Shown: piece by piece, positions 18,701 to 25,366 of the stretch
Layout of the letters: each line of letters begins with the position of its first letter
Numbering within the stretch: the stretch's first letter is position 1
Assembly (NCBI RefSeq): GCF_030406325.1
Contig: NZ_JAUEQY010000015.1
Span: 124,001 to 188,000, forward strand
Direction: 5' to 3'
Source: Actinomadura sp. DC4
GTDB lineage: Bacteria; Actinomycetota; Actinomycetes; Streptosporangiales; Streptosporangiaceae
DNA: 64,000 bases
Notes under the pieces: model-generated
Database searches by the model: none
What the model saw: the letters and a program-made list of their open reading frames with translations, nothing else
Told to the model about the DNA's origin: nothing
Position numbers and translations under genes: made by a program

Positions 18701-18980
18701 TAAGGCCGGGCTCCAGCAGGCGCCGCAGGGCGCCGACGTATTTGTGGATGAGGTTCAGCGCGCTGGCCGGAGGATCGTCGTCCCAGATCAGATCGACCAG
18801 CTCGCTCGTGCTGACCAGCCTGCCCGGCCAGGCCAGGAGCACCGCGAGCAGCCGGGCCTGCTGCCGGGGACCGGCATCCAGCTCCACGCCGTCTCGCCAC
18901 AGCCGCAACGGACCGAGAATCTGAAGGCGCAGGGAACCGCCGGCCGTTCCGTCACCGATGTCCCCGGCGTCGACTGGCAC
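15774..18980 (-). CDS. AfsR/SARP-type regulator with BTAD, AAA ATPase and TPR region
   Basis: Large transcriptional activator of about 1068 residues. The N-terminus is an OmpR-like winged helix (LRLQILGPLRLWRDGVELD, LVDLIWDDDPP) followed by a bacterial transcriptional activator domain (to about residue 260). The centre is a STAND-like ATPase with P-loop GEPGVGKTRLLEE and Walker B LVIDDLQWAD. The C-terminal 450 residues are Ala-rich helical repeats of TPR type. This is the architecture of AfsR and pathway-specific SARPs. The GTG at 18980 is a best guess: GGGAGG lies about 15 bases upstream, and a TTG at 18986 fits the spacing better. Two Ser/Thr kinases follow, and a biosynthetic cluster lies beyond them. 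Confidence 0.88.
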   Translation of the reverse strand: MPVDAGDIGDGTAGGSLRLQILGPLRLWRDGVELDAGPRQQARLLAVLLAWPGRLVSTSELVDLIWDDDPPASALNLIHKYVGALRRLLEPGLTARGNGSYLRRRGGGYLFAAGPGMLDLVTFRDLVQAAEAALAGQRRDAALDRYVRALGLWHGGAGEGLTHRPAAMSIFAGLDDEFFDACVAAADLAVSLGRPQRVLPPLHLAAAMAPLHEPVQAALISTLGAAGRQAEALSVFRTVRTRLADELGIDPSPALQAAHQRVLDRTLTLPAAQVADGPPTGRPPAAGGGLAGRAEELTVLRQAVGAALAGGRGLVIVEGEPGVGKTRLLEEIAVEADGRGAFVVWGRCLEGDGTPSMWPWVQVVGAVLDALPAAAREKWLAGELGRLVEPRGGVFAGSVIADSGAQFRLFERAVAVIGQVTALRSLVLVIDDLQWADVASRHLFRHLADRLPGGTVIIGALRDRAPPPGSELARLLAAASRVPGHRRIRLGPLGPAEVAEIVRGETGQEPGPGTTRSIHARTAGNPFFVRELSRLLSDGGVLTEDAAARAGVPSTVRDVVRDRMAGLDDGPRGLLQIAALVGRDVDVGLLARAADLDGQTCLDRLEPLEALGLLGPAPGDPYTIRFAHDLVRESVAGTTPQRRATRLHLHVADALERVDPEGESVAERLAHHLWAAGPLADPARTAAALMRAGRRAAGKSALEAAERQLRTAVRVARAAGLAELELSALSQLTAVAGMRSMYGTSALDLLERAEHLARGLGRELEATGFLFSRWVVHAQGIELDRSGPLARRLLEQGEASSDPTVRAYGMHAWGLHQWDIGNIGDAFRLLSRSDRTVLTGRARREEDPVGHDLQLLMVGMTAETTALHGHVDGARTLLDGMEAAAGDDPYGTTIWATIAARIASMVGDPAQALRAAERGIAVDPDFSFVFLGTYQRLARCWALAVTGGDPAHAVAEAQRIIAANLLDPPRSCVATWYGLLGEMQLAAGAPAEAAASLDRADVFLNTFGQRYSEGLLLLLRARVLQALGEPLAVVRAAAEKARTLSTEREAHLFARRAEEFLAELEECR

Positions 18981-19321
18981 GACCAAGCCTGCCGACCTCC
19001 CGGATCGATGCGACAGATCGTCTACTGCGCGAGCCACGGTTCCACGGAACGCACGCAGGCCCGAGTCTACGCGCGAGGTGCGCCCGAAACGAGGGAAGAT
19101 GTCCCGGTTACCGCCCCGCTTGCCCAGGGCGCATCGTGGTGGCGAGCGCAGCGGCTCACCCCACCGTTCCGGCCTCTCGGTCCGTAGGGGAACGGCGCTC
19201 AACGGACGTGCGTCGAAGTGTGATGCTCGACGCCGGGCCGGGATCTCCGTCACGCCTGCCCGTACCGCGTGTCGGCAAGTACGCGTTCCTGCCCGGCGCA
19301 TTCTCAGGTGAACGAGGAATC
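18981..19321. promoter_or_regulatory. Divergent intergenic region
   Basis: 341 bases between the AfsR-like gene and the lipoprotein gene. Open frames extend into it from both sides but show no protein-like content, so I regard it as non-coding. GAGGAA before 19322 is the ribosome-binding site of the lipoprotein gene. No convincing -35/-10 pair or repeat was seen. Confidence 0.4.
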
Positions 19322-20884
19322 ATGCATTTGCGGGCTTTGGTCGCCGGCGGGCTCGCCGGATTGGTGGTCGTATGTGCCACGGCGTGCGGAAGCACGTCAC
19401 GGACGGCGGCTGTTCAGGCCGCGGAGCTGCCGCGCGCGACGAGCCGGTCGGTGTCCTCCGGCGGCTGCGGCGGGGTCTCCGTGGGGCCGGCCAAGGCGGT
19501 GGTCGACACCGCCACGGCGAAGCGGCTCGGACTCGACATCTGGCCGGACACCGCGCTCGGTGTGATCCGTGACGGTGACGACCGGTATCGCTTCCTCGCC
19601 ACCGGCACGCCCGGTGGACGCCCTCCCCAGCAGGTGGTCGTCACCTCGGGGACCTTGTCGGACCCGGTGGCGGGAGGAGTCGTCAGTGAGCGTCCGGTGA
19701 CGAACGTGCCGGCCGGCTATGACTACGCCGGCGGTGGCCCGATCTACCGGGACCCGGCGAGCGGTCTCGTCCTGGAGATGTTGCACCTCGAACGCCCGTA
19801 CGCGGACGATCCCGGCCAGTTCTACACCGAGCTCCATCTCGGCCGGTTCGATCCGGTGACCGGGTCCGTGACCCGGCTCGGGGCGATCGTGAGCCCGCAC
19901 GCGAGTTTCGCGGTCGCCGGCAGGTCGAAGACGACGATCGACATCGGTGTCTCGTCGCTCAGCGTGGTGACCGCGGGCTCGACGAAGTATCTGTACGTCT
20001 ACTTCCCGGACGCGTCGGCGGATGACTCCGGGCGGATCGGGTTCAGCGGGCTCTCGGTGGCTCGCGCGCCGCTGAGCGATGTGCTCGGCGCCGCGAAGGA
20101 CGGTCAGGTGACGGCGTGGAGCAAGTACGCCGGCGGCGGATGGGAACAGCCCGGACTCGGCGGCGCGTCCTCCGACCTCACCCCGGGCCAGCCGATGGCC
20201 TGGCATCCGGACGTGGCCCGGGACGCATCGGCCAGCATCATGGTGGCCGGCATCTCGCCGCACGAGATGGTGCTCGCGGACTCCGCCGACGGCGTGACGG
20301 GCTGGTCCGCGCAACACCCCCTGTTCCGCGACACGGCGTACTACGACGCGTACCCGACGGTCGTCGGCGGCGGCTCGGACCCCGCAGATCCGGGAAGCGC
20401 GTTCTTCGTCTACTACACGCAGTGGCAGAGCTCGTCGCCCGACTGGTCCAAGGCGAGGCTGATGCGCCGGTCGGTGACCTGCACGGAAGGCCTGACGGCC
20501 GCGAAGGTGTCTTTCGTCCGCTACAGCGACGGCACCCGTCACCAGGTCACCACGGGACCTGTGGCCGGCCCCGGCTATCACGAAGAAGCCCGCTGGAACC
20601 TCCTGACCGCGCGGACACCGGGCACCATCCCGCTGTACGGGTGCCTGAACGGGACCGCCGACTACTACGTCTCGACCGACGCCGGCTGCGGAGGCACGCA
20701 GTACTCGATCCTGCAGACCGAAGGATGGATCTACACCGATCCGCCGCAGGCTCCGTCGACGGCGCTGTACCGCTGCTACATCCGCAGCCTGGGCGACCAC
20801 TTCGTCTCGAGCCGGTCCGACTGCGAGGCCCCGGGCAACCCGGACGTCACCCCCGAGGGACGCCTCGGCTACGCGCTCACGTGA
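19322..20884 (+). CDS. Secreted lipoprotein with C-terminal DUF5648-like repeats
   Basis: 520-residue exported protein. The signal peptide ends in a lipobox, VVVCATAC, so the mature protein is lipid-anchored. Residues about 40-390 are beta-rich and read like a bladed propeller or glycosidase-like fold without a recognised catalytic motif. The last 90 residues hold two repeats (LYGCLNGTADYYVS and LYRCYIRSLGDHFVSS, each followed by a Cys) as in DUF5648-type surface proteins. The ATG at 19322 follows GAGGAA. It is divergent from the AfsR-like gene. Function unknown; a surface binding or carbohydrate-related role is possible. Confidence 0.82.
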   Translation: MHLRALVAGGLAGLVVVCATACGSTSRTAAVQAAELPRATSRSVSSGGCGGVSVGPAKAVVDTATAKRLGLDIWPDTALGVIRDGDDRYRFLATGTPGGRPPQQVVVTSGTLSDPVAGGVVSERPVTNVPAGYDYAGGGPIYRDPASGLVLEMLHLERPYADDPGQFYTELHLGRFDPVTGSVTRLGAIVSPHASFAVAGRSKTTIDIGVSSLSVVTAGSTKYLYVYFPDASADDSGRIGFSGLSVARAPLSDVLGAAKDGQVTAWSKYAGGGWEQPGLGGASSDLTPGQPMAWHPDVARDASASIMVAGISPHEMVLADSADGVTGWSAQHPLFRDTAYYDAYPTVVGGGSDPADPGSAFFVYYTQWQSSSPDWSKARLMRRSVTCTEGLTAAKVSFVRYSDGTRHQVTTGPVAGPGYHEEARWNLLTARTPGTIPLYGCLNGTADYYVSTDAGCGGTQYSILQTEGWIYTDPPQAPSTALYRCYIRSLGDHFVSSRSDCEAPGNPDVTPEGRLGYALT

Positions 20885-20890
20885 CCCGGT

Positions 20891-20919
20891 CGCCGCCCGG
20901 TACACGTGACCGGGCGGCG
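20891..20919. terminator. Bidirectional hairpin terminator
   Basis: Perfect 11-bp GC-rich inverted repeat (20891-20901 and 20909-20919) with a 7-base loop, between the convergent lipoprotein and peptidase genes. There is no U-tract on either side. Confidence 0.75.
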
Positions 20920-20924
20920 GTCCG

Positions 20925-21563
20925 TCAGGCGGCGTAGGCCTTGAGGCCGATCCAGGTGCCCAGGTCGTACGTGCTGATCGTGTAGGTCTTCGGGACGTTG
21001 GCCCAGCCGGATCCGCCGGCGCCCGCGCCCGCCGGGTCGGCGATGACCGCGCTGTCGCCGCTGTTGGAGTAGCCGACCACGGCGACGTAGTGGTAGATCG
21101 TGCCGCTCGGGTACCCCGGCGGCCGCCAGCCGCTGACGACGTTGGCGACGATCGCCCACCCGCGGTCGACGTCGTAGACGATGTCCTGTTTCAGCAGGTT
21201 CCGCTGGGCCTGGGTCGGCGGGTCGCTGACCGGCTTGCGTTCGTACCAGGTGGTGCCCAGGTAGTGGTTGAGCGTGGTCACCACGTTGGAGATGTCGTCG
21301 GTGCCGTCGGTGGTGGTGCCGAGGGAGGCGCCGAGCGTGGTCTGCGACGGCGGGGACATCCGGGCGCTCAGCGCCATCTTCGTGGACGCCGGGCCGCAGT
21401 AGTAATAGCGCTCCTGGCCGTACCAGGTGAAGGGGAGCGTCTTGGCCGCCGCGAGCCGTACGGCGTGGGCCGCGGGCGGCGCGGCGGTGGCGGACGCGGA
21501 CGGTGCCGCGACCAGCAGGCCGGCGGACACCACGGCCAGCGCGAGGGGGAGCGGGCGCGTCAT
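20925..21563 (-). CDS. Secreted C39-like cysteine peptidase
   Basis: 212-residue protein with an N-terminal signal peptide (PLALAVVSAGLLVAAPSASA). The mature part has the papain-like C39 layout: Cys56 in YYYCGPASTKMALS, His in GTIYHYVAVVGYS and Asp in VIADPAG. It is probably an extracellular peptidase of the Peptidase_C39_2 type, not linked to an ABC exporter. It is divergent from an ArsR-type regulator, 114 bases away. The substrate is unknown. Confidence 0.87.
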   Translation of the reverse strand: MTRPLPLALAVVSAGLLVAAPSASATAAPPAAHAVRLAAAKTLPFTWYGQERYYYCGPASTKMALSARMSPPSQTTLGASLGTTTDGTDDISNVVTTLNHYLGTTWYERKPVSDPPTQAQRNLLKQDIVYDVDRGWAIVANVVSGWRPPGYPSGTIYHYVAVVGYSNSGDSAVIADPAGAGAGGSGWANVPKTYTISTYDLGTWIGLKAYAA

Positions 21564-21677
21564 CCTTGCCTCATTTCACTGTCGATGGAAGGACCTTTCG
21601 CCCAGAATGCTCTTGACGGACATTCTTTTCTGTACCTTTCAGGCTCAGCCAAAACAGGCCCGTTGACGAGGAAGGAC

Positions 21678-22613
21678 ATGCTGCGGATCTGGTTCGCCGG
21701 GGAGGACCTGGGGCGGGTACGCGTCGCGCGGCGGCCGCACGCGCTCTGGGAGACGGTGCTCAGCCTGCACACGCTGCGGACCCGGCAGCGCACCGCCCTG
21801 CCCGGCTGGAGGACCGGCGCGCTGAACCGGCTCGCCGCCCCGGACGCCTCGGCCGCCTTACGGGTCCTGCGCCCGCTGGTCCCGGCGCGCGGGTACTTTC
21901 CCGACTTCCTCACCCCGGCGGGCGGCGAGGCGATCACGGACGGCATCGACGCCGTGGTGAACACCCCGCCCCGGCGGGTCGCGGCCGAGCTGGCCCTGCT
22001 CGCCGCCGGCACCGGGACGGCGCGCGCGACGCGGCTTCGCGACGTCGGTGAGGCACTGGCGGTGTACCACGACCGCGCGCTCGCCCCGTACATGCCGCGG
22101 ATCCGCGCCCTGGTGGACGCGGATCGCGCCGTACGCGCGCGGGCGCTGCTGGACGGCGGTGTCGAGGCGCTGCTGGAGACGTTGCGGCCGGCGCTCCGCT
22201 GGTGCCCGCCCGTGCTGGAGGCCGACTATCCGGTCGAACAGGAACTCCGGCTCGACGGGCGCGGTCTGCTGCTGGTGCCCTCGGTGTTCTGCGGGCCGAC
22301 CGCGATCACGCTCCTGGACCCGGCCCTGCCGCCCACGGTCGTCTACCCGGTCGGCGACCGGCCGGACCACGCACCGGCCGACGGCCTCGCCGCGCTGATC
22401 GGGGGTACGCGCTGCGAGGTGCTCCGCCACCTCGGCGCGGCGGGGGCGAGCACCAGCGAGCTGGCCCGCATGCTCGGCATCTCGGTGGCCTCGGCCAGTC
22501 AGCACGCCGCGGTCCTGCGCCGCTCCGGCCTGGTGGTCAGCCGCCGCGCCGGGAACGCCGTCGTCCACCGGATCACCCCGCTCGGCGCCGCCCTCCTCCA
22601 CGGCGGCGCCTGA
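21678..22613 (+). CDS. ArsR-type winged-helix regulator
   Basis: 311-residue regulator of the long ArsR-like type found in actinomycetes. The N-terminal 220 residues form an uncharacterised domain (RPHALWETVLSLHTLR, WCPPVLEADYPVEQEL, LLLVPSVFCGPTAI), and the C-terminus (about 245-311) is the helix-turn-helix (STSELARMLGISVASASQHAAVLRRSGLV). The ATG at 21678 follows GAGGAAGG. Codon 61 is a rare TTA, which in Streptomyces makes translation depend on bldA. A fragment of a paralogue lies at 63268-63663. It may control the divergent peptidase gene. Confidence 0.88.
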   Translation: MLRIWFAGEDLGRVRVARRPHALWETVLSLHTLRTRQRTALPGWRTGALNRLAAPDASAALRVLRPLVPARGYFPDFLTPAGGEAITDGIDAVVNTPPRRVAAELALLAAGTGTARATRLRDVGEALAVYHDRALAPYMPRIRALVDADRAVRARALLDGGVEALLETLRPALRWCPPVLEADYPVEQELRLDGRGLLLVPSVFCGPTAITLLDPALPPTVVYPVGDRPDHAPADGLAALIGGTRCEVLRHLGAAGASTSELARMLGISVASASQHAAVLRRSGLVVSRRAGNAVVHRITPLGAALLHGGA

Positions 22614-22629
22614 CCGGCCGGCGTCACGG

Positions 22630-23268
22630 TCAGGCCGAGGCGGTCCTGGCGGGCTCCCAGGGCACCGGGCGGAGGAAGGACACGCCGAGCAGACGGGAGT
22701 GGTTCCAGCAGTCGTCGTCGGAGGCGTCCAGGCCGTCGAGGACCAGCCGGGCCGGAGGGAACGGCCGGCCCTCACGCAGCTGGGCCAGGTCGGCCAGGCG
22801 AGCGCGGCCCGGCGGGCCGGGACGGTCCAGACCGCCCAGGGCGGCCCGCAGGTCGCGGTAGAACGTCCTCTCGTCGATCAGCACCGCGATCTCGTACAAC
22901 TCGATCGTCACGAACCGGCCCGGCATTTCCTCCACGCCCTGCCGCAGCAGCGCGGCGTGGTCGTCCAGCCGTCCGGCGCCGTCGAAGATCTCGTGCAGCG
23001 AGGGCAGGGCCGCGTCGAGCTGCGCGAGGGCGCGTCCCTTCGGCGCGAGCGGCGCGGTGGCCTCGATCGGGCCTTCATCGTCGTCCGGGTCCTCCGGCGG
23101 GAACGTCGTGGTCACCAGGTCCGCGGGCCGGAACATCGCCAGCCAGAGCAGCGGCACGCAGTAGACGTCCTCGGCGAGCACCTGCTGACCGAGGTCGGGG
23201 ACACCGGCCCTCCAGCCGGGATTGATCCCCTCGTGGTCGCCGACGAAGAGGTAGGACCGGTTCGCCAT
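22630..23268 (-). CDS. Uncharacterised protein
   Basis: 212-residue acidic soluble protein that I do not recognise. It starts MANRSYLFVGDHEGINPGW and has LLWLAMFRPADLV, LYEIAVLIDERTFYRDL and a C-terminal DASDDDCWNHSRLLG; no signal peptide or membrane helix. A TAGGCT hexamer ends 8 bases before the ATG, so the mRNA is probably leaderless. It is convergent with the ArsR-type gene, with 16 bases between the stops. Confidence 0.75.
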   Translation of the reverse strand: MANRSYLFVGDHEGINPGWRAGVPDLGQQVLAEDVYCVPLLWLAMFRPADLVTTTFPPEDPDDDEGPIEATAPLAPKGRALAQLDAALPSLHEIFDGAGRLDDHAALLRQGVEEMPGRFVTIELYEIAVLIDERTFYRDLRAALGGLDRPGPPGRARLADLAQLREGRPFPPARLVLDGLDASDDDCWNHSRLLGVSFLRPVPWEPARTASA

Positions 23269-23276
23269 GGCCGGTC

Positions 23277-23282
23277 AGCCTA
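23277..23282 (-). promoter_or_regulatory. -10 hexamer of a probable leaderless transcript
   Basis: Reads TAGGCT on the minus strand, 8 bases before the ATG at 23268, so transcription would begin at or next to the start codon. No clear -35. Confidence 0.5.
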
Positions 23283-23378
23283 CCCGTGGCCGTGCCCGCC
23301 CAGGCCGTACGGCGAGGGCCACGTCGCACTGACGCGCGAGGGTGTCCTCAAGGACTCGTGCAGGACCTCGACGACATC

Positions 23379-25322
23379 TCAAACCCCCAGGTAGGCGCGG
23401 GCTCGCGCCGCGCGGACCGCCGCCGACAGCGTCTCGATGTCGTACGCGCCGTAGTGGCGTTTGCCGTTGATGAAGAACGTCGGCGTGCCCGCCACCCCGC
23501 TCAGGTCGGCCGAGTCCAGGTCCTCGGCGACCCGCGACGCGCCAAGGTGGCGCCGCAGATCCGCGCTGAAGCGCTCGACGTCGAGTTCGAGCGACTCCGC
23601 GTACCGGATCAGGTCGCGGACGCGCAGCGCGTCCTGGTGGTCGAAGAGCAGGTCGTGCATCTCCCAGAACATCCCCTGCGCCGCCGCGGCCTCCGACGCC
23701 TCCGCGGCGAGCTGGGCCGCCGGGTGCACGTCGTGCAGGGGCAGGTGCCGCCACACGTAGCGCAGGTCGCCGAAGTCGGCCAGCAGCTCGCGGACGATGG
23801 GTTCGGCCTGCCCGCAGTACGGGCACTCGAAGTCGCCGTACTCCACGACCGTCACCGGGGCGTCGCCGGAGCCCCGGATGTGGTCGCGGTCCGGGTCGAC
23901 CGGCGCGGCCAGGTCGATGATGGCCTCGGAGGTGCCCAGCAGCGCACGGAGCTTCATCCTCTTCGGCAGCATGCTCGTCACCCGGAAGATCACCCAGGTC
24001 AGCGCCGACGCCAGCAGCGCGGACCCCAGGATGCCCAGTTTGGCCTCCTCCAGGCGGGGGCCGCTGAAGGCCAGTGTGGCGATCAGCAGGGAGACGGTGA
24101 AGCCGATGCCCGCGATCGCGCCGCCGCCGGCCACCGACGCCCAGCCGACCGGTACCTGCACCCGGCCGCGCGTCAGGCGGGTGAGGAGCCAGGCGGAGCC
24201 GGTGATGCCCACCGGCTTGCCGACGATGTAGGCGATCAGGATGCCGAGGGTGATCGGCGAGGTCAGCGCGTGGCTGAGGAAGGACGCGCTGATCGGGATG
24301 CCCGCGTTGGCCAGGGCGAAGAGCGGGACGATCACGTAGCTGGTCCACGGGTGGTACATCAGCTGCAGCCGCTCGTTCGGCGACACCGCCGAGGCCAGCC
24401 CGTCGGTCGCGCTCCGTGCCAGCTCGGCCGTCGGCTGCTCGCGGAAGAGCCGGAACATCTCGCTGGCGCGCTGCAGGTCGTCTCGGGCGGCGGGGGAGGC
24501 GTACGTCAGCAGGCCCAGGAGGAGGCCGACGACGATCGGCTCGACGCCGGACTCGAACATCGCCACCCACGCCGCGACGCCGAGCAGCGCGTACACGAGG
24601 CCCCGGCGCTCGCCGCGCAGCCGGGCGGCCAGGATCACGGCGAAGATCGCCGCGGCGACGAGCAGCGGCATCACCCGTACGTTGCGGCTGTAGAAGACCG
24701 TGATCACGGCCAGGGCGACCAGGTCGTCCACGACCGTGACCGTGAGGAGGAACGTGCGCATCCGCGACGGCAGGTGCGAGGCGGCCAGGGTCAGCATGCC
24801 GAGGGCGAACGCGGTGTCCGTGGACATCGCCGCGCCCCACCCGTGCGAGGACGAGCCGCCCGAGTTGATCGCCAGGTAGATCGCGATCGGCACCAGCATC
24901 CCGCCGACGCCGGCCACCATGGGCAGCACGACGCGCCGCCGCTCACGCAGCTCGCCCATGTCGAACTCGCGGCGCGCCTCCAGGCCGACGACGAAGAAGA
25001 AGAACGTCATCAGCCCGGTGTTGACCCACTCGCGCAGGTCCTGGGCCAGCCCGTGGCCGCCGAGGCGTACGGACAGCCTCATGTGCCACAGCGACTCGTA
25101 CGAGGACGTGTCGACGTTCGCCCACACGAGCGCGGCCACGGTCGCGGTCAGCAGCAGGGCCGCGCCGCCCGTCTCGGTGCGCAGGAACTCGCGCAACGGG
25201 GTCTTCAGGTGCAGCGCACCCCAGGCGGTGCGTCCGGAGAACCGCTCGCCGGGTTCGGTCATCCGGGCGTGCTCATCTGGGGCCGTCTCCCGCGGAGACC
25301 GGTCATCATTGCCACGAAACAC
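23379..25322 (-). CDS. nhaA: NhaA-type Na+/H+ antiporter fused to a DsbA-like thioredoxin domain
   Basis: 647-residue membrane protein. Residues about 40-440 are NhaA, with about 11-12 hydrophobic helices and the signatures STDTAFALGML and VTVVDDLVALAVI, whose adjacent Asp residues carry ions. The last 190 residues are a DsbA-type thioredoxin domain with redox motif FECPYCGQ and the cis-Pro segment VAGTPTFFINGKRHYGA. This fusion is known in actinobacteria; antiport function is established for NhaA, while the role of the thiol domain is not clear. GTG at 25322 and ATG at 25262 are both possible starts. Confidence 0.93.
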   Translation of the reverse strand: MFRGNDDRSPRETAPDEHARMTEPGERFSGRTAWGALHLKTPLREFLRTETGGAALLLTATVAALVWANVDTSSYESLWHMRLSVRLGGHGLAQDLREWVNTGLMTFFFFVVGLEARREFDMGELRERRRVVLPMVAGVGGMLVPIAIYLAINSGGSSSHGWGAAMSTDTAFALGMLTLAASHLPSRMRTFLLTVTVVDDLVALAVITVFYSRNVRVMPLLVAAAIFAVILAARLRGERRGLVYALLGVAAWVAMFESGVEPIVVGLLLGLLTYASPAARDDLQRASEMFRLFREQPTAELARSATDGLASAVSPNERLQLMYHPWTSYVIVPLFALANAGIPISASFLSHALTSPITLGILIAYIVGKPVGITGSAWLLTRLTRGRVQVPVGWASVAGGGAIAGIGFTVSLLIATLAFSGPRLEEAKLGILGSALLASALTWVIFRVTSMLPKRMKLRALLGTSEAIIDLAAPVDPDRDHIRGSGDAPVTVVEYGDFECPYCGQAEPIVRELLADFGDLRYVWRHLPLHDVHPAAQLAAEASEAAAAQGMFWEMHDLLFDHQDALRVRDLIRYAESLELDVERFSADLRRHLGASRVAEDLDSADLSGVAGTPTFFINGKRHYGAYDIETLSAAVRAARARAYLGV

Positions 25323-25366
25323 ATCGTAATCGGGTACGGCCTCCGCCCACGCCAGCCCGGCGCGGG

